From assembly GCA_022566315.1 (NCBI GenBank), contig JADFJC010000022.1, forward strand, positions 1-37,143: a stretch of 37,143 bases of DNA, in the 5' to 3' direction. Source of the stretch: Planctomycetota bacterium (GTDB taxonomy: Bacteria; Planctomycetota; Phycisphaerae; Sedimentisphaerales; Anaerobacaceae). This document shows positions 1 through 6,291 of the stretch, in pieces (position 1 is the first letter of the stretch; each line of letters begins with the position of its first letter). A program made the translations under genes and the position numbers. Below the pieces are notes generated by a model. That model worked only from the letters and a program-made list of their open reading frames with translations, made no database searches and was not told where the DNA came from.

Positions 1-91
1 TAGGCACTTTATCCCTAAGGGATTTAGTTCACTCTTCACTCTCTCGCCCCTCTACACTTGTAGAGAATCCTCTACAAATCACCCCTTTTTT
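1..91. other. Intergenic left edge with two short palindromes
   Basis: No gene is visible. ATCCCTAAGGGAT (11-23) is a perfect palindrome around a central A. CTCTAC-ACTT-GTAGAG (50-65) is a 6-bp hairpin. Neither is followed by a clear T-run on the plus strand, so I do not call a terminator. Confidence 0.5.
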
Positions 92-430
92 ATGCAAAAC
101 AAACCCAATCTTGTCCGCCGTAGGCGGATTGCAAACTCTGTATTTACAATGGATTATGAAAATAAATGGCCGTGGAGAGTCCGAAAAAACAAACCCAATT
201 CAAACCCAATCAAAGCCAATTACCGTAAAGCCAAAATGAATATAAACTCAATTACAACAAAGGATTACAAAAAAAACGATGATTTTACAGTCCGAATAAA
301 CAAACCCAATTCAAACCCAATTTCCGAAAAGCCCAAAATGAACATAAACTTATATGTTATAGAGGATTATGAAAACAAAACCGCCTTCAGGCCCAAAAAA
401 AACAAACCCAATTCAAACCCAATCTGCCCC
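92..430. repeat. Degenerate ~105-bp tandem repeat array
   Basis: The block AACAAACCCAATTCAAACCC starts near 188, 299 and 401, with a shortened form at 98. GGATTATGAAAA-type blocks lie at 151, 262 and 364, and CCAAAATGAA-type blocks at 231 and 334. All recur with a period of about 102-111 bp, so this is a threefold degenerate repeat. A frame runs open through it (92-460) and would encode repeated NKPNSNPI peptides. I read that as non-coding repeat, because the composition is extreme and no ribosome binding site precedes the ATG. Confidence 0.75.
110..131. repeat. 22-bp palindrome of the CTTG-TCCGCC family
   Basis: TCCGCC-GT-AGGCGGA sits inside CTTG...ATTG. It resembles the 20-bp palindromes nested in the structured elements at 8585-8804 and 36447-36711, and the CCGCCTCAGGCGG palindrome at 36925. 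It interrupts the first unit of the 105-bp repeat array. Confidence 0.55.
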
Positions 431-508
431 CTGTATTCTGTCTCCTGTATTCTGTTTTAAACGGAGCACAGTTGAAGGGTCAAGTTTTAGAATGTAGAAT
501 AGGTCATT

Positions 509-1204
509 ATGGAAAAATATTCACCGGATAAAAAATGTGTTTTGATGACAAAGGACCAGGTTCGTGCGGTTGACTCCTGGGCGATAAATACGCTTGGCAT
601 ACCAGGTATGGTCTTAATGGAAAACGCCGGGCGCAGTTGTGCCGAGCTGATTAAAGACAAATTAAAAGACATTGCCGATCCAAAGGTCTGTATATTCTGC
701 GGTACCGGGAACAACGGCGGCGATGGGTACGTAATTGCCAGGCACCTCTCAAATAGCGGTTTTGAAGTTGTGGTGGTGATATGTGGTAACCGCGAGAAGG
801 TCAAAGGCGACGCGAAGATAAACCTCGATATTTTAGAGCGATTAGGCCGGCCGATCGAACAGTTAAATCTAAGAGATGGCGATGTGCCCGCCCAGGTTAA
901 AACTTTCGCCGGCGATGCTGATATGGTGGTTGACGGCCTGTTCGGGACGGGATTAAGCGGGCAGTTAAGCGATGAGTATAAGCAGTTGATAGAAACTATA
1001 AATGCCTGTAATTGTCCCATTCTGGCGGTGGATATTCCGTCAGGGCTGGATTGTGATAACGGTCAGCCGCTCGGTGCAGCTATCAGGGCGAGTTATACTG
1101 TAACTTTCGTTGCAGTCAAAAAGGGCTTTGCATCAAAAGGCGCAGCTCAATACACTGGCGAGATTTTTGTTGCCTCAATCGGCGTCGAACCAAATCATAT
1201 TTAA
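509..1204 (+). CDS. nnrE: NAD(P)H-hydrate epimerase (YjeF N-terminal domain)
   Basis: This cytosolic repair enzyme interconverts the R and S epimers of hydrated NAD(P)H so that the partner dehydratase can restore the cofactor. At 231 aa it is the stand-alone epimerase domain; the fused dehydratase (NnrD) half found in many bacteria is absent and not encoded nearby. Family signatures are LMENAGR (36-42), GTGNNGGDG (65-73, nucleotide loop), DGLFGTGL (142-149, with the family Asp) and VDIPSGLDCDNG (174-185). The ATG at 509 lacks a strong ribosome binding site. The downstream MTKDQVRAVD (residue 13) is an alternative start, since the family core begins there. Confidence 0.9.
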   Translation: MEKYSPDKKCVLMTKDQVRAVDSWAINTLGIPGMVLMENAGRSCAELIKDKLKDIADPKVCIFCGTGNNGGDGYVIARHLSNSGFEVVVVICGNREKVKGDAKINLDILERLGRPIEQLNLRDGDVPAQVKTFAGDADMVVDGLFGTGLSGQLSDEYKQLIETINACNCPILAVDIPSGLDCDNGQPLGAAIRASYTVTFVAVKKGFASKGAAQYTGEIFVASIGVEPNHI

Positions 1205-1326
1205 TTGGTGACAAATAAGCAGCATTTTGATAATATAAGGTTTAATGGCCTGTGTCCGGGCATTTGGCCGTCGTGGTTGTTACTTAAGCTGTAACAGAAA
1301 TATTAAGAAGTAGCGAGGTTTGAACA

Positions 1327-1515
1327 ATGCAAACTAACAACATCAAACAGGAGGCGTACCGTTTATTGCAGAAGCTGCCGGAGAACGCAACCTGGGATGA
1401 CCTGATGTATGAGATATACGTTCGGCAGACCATCGAAGCCGGGATTGAAGACAGCGAAGCTGGTCGAACTATAGATGTTGGGCAAGTTCGTGCTAAATTC
1501 GGGTTGACAAAATGA
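1327..1515 (+). CDS. Small antitoxin-like protein of a ParE/RelE-type module
   Basis: This is a 62-aa acidic helical protein. Its body (LPENATWDDLMYEIYVRQTIEAG) followed by a C-terminal GRTIDVGQVRAKFGL is typical of small antitoxins encoded directly upstream of ParE/RelE toxins. I recognise the pattern and not a named family. Its TGA overlaps the ATG of the toxin frame (ATGA, 1512-1515), the usual translational coupling. The toxin frame is broken, so the antitoxin may be an orphan. The role is inferred from size and context; it would bind the toxin and repress its own promoter. Confidence 0.6.
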   Translation: MQTNNIKQEAYRLLQKLPENATWDDLMYEIYVRQTIEAGIEDSEAGRTIDVGQVRAKFGLTK

Positions 1516-1800
1516 CAGTGCACTGGACGAATAATGCAATAGTGCATCTCGTGGATATTTACGAATATGTAGCACGTGATTCGTCTATATATGCCAAACG
1601 AATGGTGGACCGAATAACAAAACTTCTCGGAACAGATAGCGAGCTTTCCAATGTCGGGGCGTAAGGTATTGGAGTATGAAGCAGATGATATACGCGAAAT
1701 AATAGAGAACCCATATCGGATTATTTACCGGATAAAATCAGAACAAGTAGATGTTTTGGCTGTAGTGCACTGTAGGCAATTGTTGCCAAAAGACATATAA
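1512..1800 (+). pseudogene. Frameshifted ParE/RelE-family toxin
   Basis: Frame 1 from ATG 1512 reads MTVHWTNNAIVHLVDIYEYV and on to KLL, then stops at TAA 1662-1664. Another frame continues as SEQIASFPMSGRKVLEYE and IREIIENPYRIIYRI, ending with VVHCRQLLPKDI at TAA 1798-1800. Together these are a complete ParE/RelE fold of about 95 aa, including the SGRKV and NPYRIIYRI motifs. The full span is 289 nt (3x96+1), so one extra base, probably in CTTCTCGG near 1623-1630, separates the halves. It is either a true loss of function or an assembly error. Confidence 0.75.
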
Positions 1801-1822
1801 GAATGTAATACAATTCACAATC

Positions 1823-3265
1823 TTAAAATGCCCCGGCTTGACTTATCTGTCCTTTGTAGCCGATAAAATAGAGGAATCTTTCGTATCTGAATACAGGTAT
1901 CCACAGCGCCTGTGCCTGACTCCGGAGCTGGTTGTAGTGGTTGAGTCTTTGTAACAGGGTCTCGTATCTTTGCATTGCTCCCGGGTCCAGTTCCAAATCT
2001 TCAAAAGTTGGCTGCTGTTTTGGTACCTGCGGCTGCCCGCCGAGCACTAAGAAATCTGTGTCGATGGAAATAGTATCGGCTACCCTGCCGCCCCATTTTT
2101 CGATGAGTGTTTGTATTTTGCCGGCTGCGTTTTGGTCGATGTTTCCGTCGTTATCAAGGTCAAAGTCGCCGGCAACCACAAACACATTTGTTTTGTCACT
2201 GTTCCAGATTAAATTTGCAACAATATCACCCATTAATACAGGGCTTTTTGTCTCTGATTTTGTAATGCGTGCTGCTGAGTAAGTTTCCGCCACATCGAAT
2301 ACTTCGATTTCGGCCTTGCCCCTGCCGTCTTTCGGGATAGAGCCGCTCCTGTCATAAACCGTGAAGGTTAAACCTCGATAGACGTGTTGCTTGCTGCCGA
2401 TATTCAGATGGACCACCTTGGCTTGGTCGTCAATCAATATTATTTTTCCGTCGGGTCTGTGTGCCAACGCCTCATGGTCCGGCGGCGGCTTAATCTCCCT
2501 GACCTTCTGCTGGGCAAGCTTCATCACATCCTCAGCCATTTTCAATTCAGCCTGAGTTTTGAGCAGCTTGTCATTTAGTGATTTTAAATTAGCTCTTGCT
2601 TCCTCTAATTGCTCCCTATAAGTGTCAACTTGCTCTGTAGTGCTCTTTTCTAAGCGAGTTCGAAGTTCATCGTAGTCTGCCTGAATTGTGTTGACCTGCT
2701 GTTGTAATTTGTTTTTCTCACCCTGGATTACTTGATCTTTTTCGGAATAGATTCTTTTTGTAATCCCAAATTGTGCTATCTGGTCATTGAGGTCTTTCTG
2801 TATGGCGTTTTTTGCATTTATGGTGTTATTCAGTTTTGCTGTAAGGTCCCCGATTATTTGGACAAGCCCTGTTGTATTGGGCTCTGCAATATCGATATAC
2901 TCTTGGGCCGATTTTAGTGCGTTTCCAACTTTTGTATTGACGTCGTTGACTTTGGCTTCAGCCGATGTCGTTTCAGGCACGCCGCCGACAATCAGACATA
3001 CCGTTTCGTCAAGATAATTGGCCATTGTCCCGAGTGCGCTCTTACCGATCGGTACGGTTCCAACTATTTTCCCTAAGCCTTTTAGCTGTTCAGCGGGCTT
3101 GATTATCTCTTCGAGGTTGCTTTCTGCCTTGTTTGCTTTGTCCCTATACTCCTCGGTTTTGACATAGTAGATGACCGCAATGGTGGTTGCGACAATAAGA
3201 AGACCGATAAAGGTTATTAGTGTGTAAAGCATAGCATTGCTTTGCTTTCTCCTGTGTGCCGGCAT
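1823..3265 (-). CDS. Membrane-anchored coiled-coil protein, function unknown
   Basis: This 480-aa protein has one N-terminal membrane segment (about residues 11-31, LYTLITFIGLLIVATTIAVI) after a basic start. A long coiled coil follows (about 155-255, rich in Q/E/K/L heptads such as KNKLQQQVNTIQADYDELR). The C-terminal globular part (about 270-480) contains RPDGKIILIDDQAKVVHLNI and VVAGDFDLDNDGNIDQNA, an acidic D-rich loop. I do not recognise a named family. The layout suggests an inner-membrane protein with a periplasmic or cytoplasmic rod. It is monocistronic, with a good ribosome binding site (GAGAGGAG, 7 nt upstream) and a near-consensus promoter. Confidence 0.8.
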   Translation of the reverse strand: MPAHRRKQSNAMLYTLITFIGLLIVATTIAVIYYVKTEEYRDKANKAESNLEEIIKPAEQLKGLGKIVGTVPIGKSALGTMANYLDETVCLIVGGVPETTSAEAKVNDVNTKVGNALKSAQEYIDIAEPNTTGLVQIIGDLTAKLNNTINAKNAIQKDLNDQIAQFGITKRIYSEKDQVIQGEKNKLQQQVNTIQADYDELRTRLEKSTTEQVDTYREQLEEARANLKSLNDKLLKTQAELKMAEDVMKLAQQKVREIKPPPDHEALAHRPDGKIILIDDQAKVVHLNIGSKQHVYRGLTFTVYDRSGSIPKDGRGKAEIEVFDVAETYSAARITKSETKSPVLMGDIVANLIWNSDKTNVFVVAGDFDLDNDGNIDQNAAGKIQTLIEKWGGRVADTISIDTDFLVLGGQPQVPKQQPTFEDLELDPGAMQRYETLLQRLNHYNQLRSQAQALWIPVFRYERFLYFIGYKGQISQAGAF

Positions 3266-3322
3266 AGTAAAACTCCTCTCAAATACAGAAATATCACCCG
3301 TAATAGCTTGTTTTCAAAATGT

Positions 3323-3351
3323 ATTATAGACCCTAAAGGTCTCTGAGTCAA
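3323..3351 (-). promoter_or_regulatory. Strong sigma-70-type promoter with a palindrome in its spacer
   Basis: On the minus strand, TTGACT (3351-3346) and TATAAT (3328-3323) are 17 bp apart. This is the best match to consensus in the window and is oriented toward the coiled-coil membrane protein. The spacer contains AGACC-CTAAA-GGTCT (3328-3342), an inverted repeat placed where a repressor or activator could bind. Confidence 0.75.
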
Positions 3352-3381
3352 CAAAAAAAGCTGATAGCGAAGCGTTTTTAC
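3352..3381 (-). terminator. Possible terminator after the HAD hydrolase gene
   Basis: On the minus strand, AAAAACGC, a loop, GC and a seven-T run lie directly before the -35 box of the next gene. The stem is imperfect and A/T-rich. Confidence 0.3.
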
Positions 3382-3449
3382 GACAGAACGGCTGTTTAAG
3401 CAATTGCCGGCTCGACTCTGGCTGGAGGCCGATAGTGCGAACTAAAGTC

Positions 3450-4163
3450 TCAAAGTTTCTCCAAAAGCCCAGGTAATTGGCTGATTTCGCCTATTGTATG
3501 TTGTGCAGCGGCATCGGGTTCCGCCGATGAGTCCGTGTGTATGCGGGCAGGGCGGATTAGCTGGATGCTTAAAAATCCCAATTTATTCGGGGCGATAAAA
3601 TCCTTTTTTTCATTATCAGCGATATAAGCCATATTTTCCGGCTTTACCCCTAAGGTCTGCATTATTTTTTCAAATCCGGCCGGGGACGGTTTCCAGAATT
3701 CCCTGCCGAGCTGTTCGGTATAGACTATGCACTTAAAATATTTTTCGATTCCTAATGCCCGCACTTTCAATTCTTGCCCCGGCAGAAAGCCATCCGTCAG
3801 CAGAGCTAATGTATATTTTGTGCTTAGTTCGCAAAGAACATCCCGGCTGTCCTGCGGTAGTGTTATTTTCGGCTTGTGGTTGCGATAAACCTCTATCAAC
3901 TCACCGATGAGTTTATCATCATAGTCCATACGGAGCTTTTCGAGGGCAGTATTGAATGTCTTTTTGCGATTGCCGGCGGTGAACTGCTCCCAGAGAACGG
4001 CAGAAATACGCTCGGCAGAGGGAGCTTCACCCTCGCCCATTGATGATGGGCGGGGTTCAGGCAGATTGGCCAGAAACTCAGCTACGAATGCAAAGCCGCT
4101 TTTGCAATACTCGATTTCATCGTAAAGCGTGTCGTCTAAATCAAAAACAACAGTCGTTATCAT
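3450..4163 (-). CDS. HAD-superfamily hydrolase (subfamily IA, YjjG/haloacid-dehalogenase-like)
   Basis: This is a 237-aa cytosolic phosphohydrolase, substrate unknown. Motif I is FDLDDTLYDE (7-16) with nucleophile Asp8. Motif II lies in ALLTDGF, motif III in the KPSPAGFEK segment, and motif IV is AYIADNEKKDF. The cap domain (about 18-90) holds a strange stretch, PRPSSMGEGEAPSAE (37-51). It is encoded by DNA containing the inverted repeat CGCCCAT-TGATG-ATGGGCG (4034-4052) and looks like an in-frame repeat insertion. The gene is isolated between the divergent prenyltransferase gene and the coiled-coil gene on its own strand. Confidence 0.85.
   Translation of the reverse strand: MITTVVFDLDDTLYDEIEYCKSGFAFVAEFLANLPEPRPSSMGEGEAPSAERISAVLWEQFTAGNRKKTFNTALEKLRMDYDDKLIGELIEVYRNHKPKITLPQDSRDVLCELSTKYTLALLTDGFLPGQELKVRALGIEKYFKCIVYTEQLGREFWKPSPAGFEKIMQTLGVKPENMAYIADNEKKDFIAPNKLGFLSIQLIRPARIHTDSSAEPDAAAQHTIGEISQLPGLLEKL
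4034..4052. repeat. Palindromic repeat inside a coding sequence
   Basis: CGCCCAT-TGATG-ATGGGCG is a perfect 7-bp inverted repeat within the HAD cap domain. It encodes part of the peptide SSMGEGE, which does not resemble the surrounding helical protein. Confidence 0.55.
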
Positions 4164-4323
4164 ATTTCGTGTCTCGTATTGCGGAAATATACGCTGTCCG
4201 CTTTGCGCTTATTACAATATAATTTTACGCATTATCGGCTCGAATGTCGATAATTTTAAGTGAATAGTGTTTAGTGTGTGGACCAGTCCTAAACATTAGC
4301 GAATAAATATGGAAAGGCGAGCT

Positions 4324-5223
4324 ATGAAATTTTTGCAAATAATGCGTCCTTTGCACTGGACCAAAAACATGTTCGTTTTTGCAGCCCTCGTATTCGGGCA
4401 AAAACTTGGTGACCCTTTGGCCCTCGGCATGGCGATTGGCGGTTTTTTTTGCTTTTGTTTAGCAGCCTCGGCCATCTATATCCTCAACGACATAATTGAC
4501 CGTAAGAGGGACTGTCTCCATCCCGAAAAATGTAACAGACCAATCGCGGCGGGCAAGGTAACAATTGGTTCAGCCGTTGTAATCTCTGTCTTGTGTGCCA
4601 CCGTAGCGATTATTGGCGCTTTTCTACTTTCCCAAACCTTCGCAATTATCATCCTGACGTATATTACGCTGATGATTCTCTATTCCCTTTTGCTAAGAAG
4701 AATAATGATTCTGGACTGCGTAGTAATATCAATCGGTTTTTGCCTGCGGGCTATTGCCGGAGCCGTGGTGGTGGGAGTATTTATTTCGCCCTGGTTGATT
4801 ATCTGCACCTTTGCTTTGTGTCTGTTTCTGGCCTTCGGCAAACGCCGCAGTGAAATAGCCCAGCTTCGCCAAGACAGCGAGGCATTTCGCAAGACATTGG
4901 CCGGCTATACACCCGAATTGCTGGCCCATATGCTCGATGTAACCAGCGGCCTGGCAATTGTATGTTTTCTGCTCTATGCCAGGGATGTCAAGACGGTCGA
5001 GAGGTTTGATACCCAGAACCTTGTTTACACAACCCCGCTGGTTTTGTACTGCATCTTCCGTTTCAGCGCACTAATACAAACAGGTAAATACTCAGATCCA
5101 GTAAAGTTTATCCTCAATGATTTGCCGTTTCAGATTGGCTTTGTACTCTGGGTTATATCGTGTATCATAATTATTTACGCCGATAAGCTTGGTATTAGCT
5201 TTGGCAGCATATCGGCTTATTGA
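4324..5223 (+). CDS. UbiA-family prenyltransferase, decaprenyl-phosphate phosphoribosyltransferase-like
   Basis: This polytopic membrane enzyme belongs to the UbiA superfamily. The start LQIMRPLHWTKNMFVFAALV and the Mg-binding NDIIDRKRD (55-63) followed by HPEKCNRPIAAG match the DPPR-synthase (UbiA-like) group, which moves phosphoribose onto a polyprenyl phosphate. The second acidic/basic site is FGKRRSEI. About eight membrane helices are visible over 299 aa. I chose ATG 4324 because GGAAAGG (4311-4317) is correctly spaced before it; the ATG at 4309 has no such site. Substrates cannot be fixed from sequence, and other aromatic or sugar acceptors are possible. Confidence 0.8.
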   Translation: MKFLQIMRPLHWTKNMFVFAALVFGQKLGDPLALGMAIGGFFCFCLAASAIYILNDIIDRKRDCLHPEKCNRPIAAGKVTIGSAVVISVLCATVAIIGAFLLSQTFAIIILTYITLMILYSLLLRRIMILDCVVISIGFCLRAIAGAVVVGVFISPWLIICTFALCLFLAFGKRRSEIAQLRQDSEAFRKTLAGYTPELLAHMLDVTSGLAIVCFLLYARDVKTVERFDTQNLVYTTPLVLYCIFRFSALIQTGKYSDPVKFILNDLPFQIGFVLWVISCIIIIYADKLGISFGSISAY

Positions 5224-5240
5224 TTATTCGTAGTTATGAG

Positions 5241-5276
5241 TTCATAGTTCATAGCCGGAAAACTACGAACTATGAA
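5241..5276. repeat. 14-bp inverted repeat downstream of the prenyltransferase gene
   Basis: TTCATAGTTCATAG and CTACGAACTATGAA pair around CCGGAAAA, with one G-T wobble. There is no T-run. The same ACTACGAACTATGAACC-type wording recurs near 29095-29215 and 36715-36740, so it belongs to an interspersed repeat. It could still act as a transcript-end hairpin. Confidence 0.5.
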
Positions 5277-5289
5277 CCACGAACTATAA

Positions 5290-5468
5290 GGACTGGTAAA
5301 GAAATTAGGTTTCGTTTTTGGCTGAGCGAGGACAAGGCTGGCAAGTCCACAGGACACCTTACGGTGGAAGCAAAACGCAGGCCTACTGGTTGGTAGTCCG
5401 AGTTTTGCTGAGGCCGCCAGCCGAAGCCGCAGCCAGCCAAAAATGGAAGATAATTTATTTACAAGTCC
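5290..5468 (+). mobile_element. Structured MITE-like element, copy 1 (179 bp, shortest form)
   Basis: The left end is GGACTGGTAAAGAAATTAGG. The right end read inward is GGACTTGTAAATAAATTATC, giving a 20-bp imperfect terminal inverted repeat. TAA flanks both ends (5287-5289 and 5469-5471), a possible target duplication. Internal pairings are TTTTTGGCT with AGCCAAAAA, GGCTGGC with GCCAGCC, a CACC-TTAC-GGTG hairpin, and a long hairpin GCAAAAC...GTTTTGC enclosing GGCCTACT-GGTT-GGTAGTCC. It ends 10 bp before the pseudouridine synthase ATG, so that gene's leader is partly element-derived. Confidence 0.8.
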
Positions 5469-5478
5469 TAAGCTCATT

Positions 5479-6198
5479 ATGACTGAACAAAGATTACAGA
5501 AGGTTTTGGCAGCGGCCGGTGTCGATTCGCGCAGAAAATGCGAGGAGTTGATACTCGATGGTGCTGTTCGTGTCAATCGTAAGGTGGTGGACAAGCTGCC
5601 GGCCTTTGTTGACCCTGAAAAAGACGTCATAATCGTAAACGGCAAAAAGATTCGTGCTGCACGAAAGGTATATTTCCTCTTGAACAAGCCCAAAGGAGTG
5701 ATTTGTACTAACAGTGACCCCCAGGGCAGAAAAAAGGCGATAGACCTTGTCCATACCAACGAACGCATCTTTTGCGCTGGCCGGCTCGACGTCGATACCG
5801 CAGGCTTGATTATTCTGACCAACGACAGCGAATTGACAAACAAGTTGACACATCCGAGATACGGATTAGCTAAAACCTACGTTGTCAGGGTCAAAGGCGA
5901 GATTGCCGGAAAACAAATAGAAAAGTTAAAAAGAGGAATCTGGTTAGCAGATGGTAAAACCGGCAGGGCATCGGTAAAAATATTAAAACGCGGACATAAG
6001 GAATCTTCGATTGAAATTACGATTCGGCAGGGCCTTAACCGCCAGGTCCGCCGGATGTTGGCCAAAGTCGGCCTGTCCGTAAAAACGCTGACAAGGACAC
6101 GAATCGCCAAGCTCACCACACGAGGCCTCGGCGTCGGCAAATTCAGAACACTAACCAAAACCGAAGTGGCGTACCTGGAAAAGGCTGCTGCTGACTAA
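5479..6198 (+). CDS. RluB/RsuA-family 23S/16S rRNA pseudouridine synthase
   Basis: This 239-aa enzyme converts a specific rRNA uridine to pseudouridine. It has an N-terminal S4 RNA-binding domain (about 3-60: LQKVLAAAGVDSRRKCEELI) and a catalytic domain with nucleophile Asp in GRLDVDTAGL, plus the closing motif GLNRQVRRML. The family placement is secure, but RluB versus RluE/F or RsuA is uncertain. I start at ATG 5479 because the upstream in-frame ATG (5443) lies inside the mobile element and the family begins with the S4 domain. No strong ribosome binding site is visible. The basic C-terminus is usual for this group. Confidence 0.9.
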   Translation: MTEQRLQKVLAAAGVDSRRKCEELILDGAVRVNRKVVDKLPAFVDPEKDVIIVNGKKIRAARKVYFLLNKPKGVICTNSDPQGRKKAIDLVHTNERIFCAGRLDVDTAGLIILTNDSELTNKLTHPRYGLAKTYVVRVKGEIAGKQIEKLKRGIWLADGKTGRASVKILKRGHKESSIEITIRQGLNRQVRRMLAKVGLSVKTLTRTRIAKLTTRGLGVGKFRTLTKTEVAYLEKAAAD

Positions 6199-6291
6199 TC
6201 GGCCGATAAACAAAAGCCGATGGAATATCAATCGTGCCTTTAAAGAAATAGCTTTTCTCAGGTTAAAAACACGATTGAAGGTATTGAATGA

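Noticed and set aside
92-430. CRISPR array at the left edge
   Set aside because: The units are about 105 bp and degenerate throughout, without unique spacers between constant repeats.
92-460. 122-codon ORF as a real gene
   Set aside because: It is composed of a degenerate tandem repeat, with no ribosome binding site and extreme N/K/P composition.
4281-4292. GACCAGTCCTAA resembling a solo terminal repeat of the structured element
   Set aside because: Only about 11 bp match and the homology stops there. It could be chance.
5217-5843. 208-codon minus-strand ORF opposite the pseudouridine synthase
   Set aside because: It is antisense to a well-supported enzyme and runs through the mobile element.
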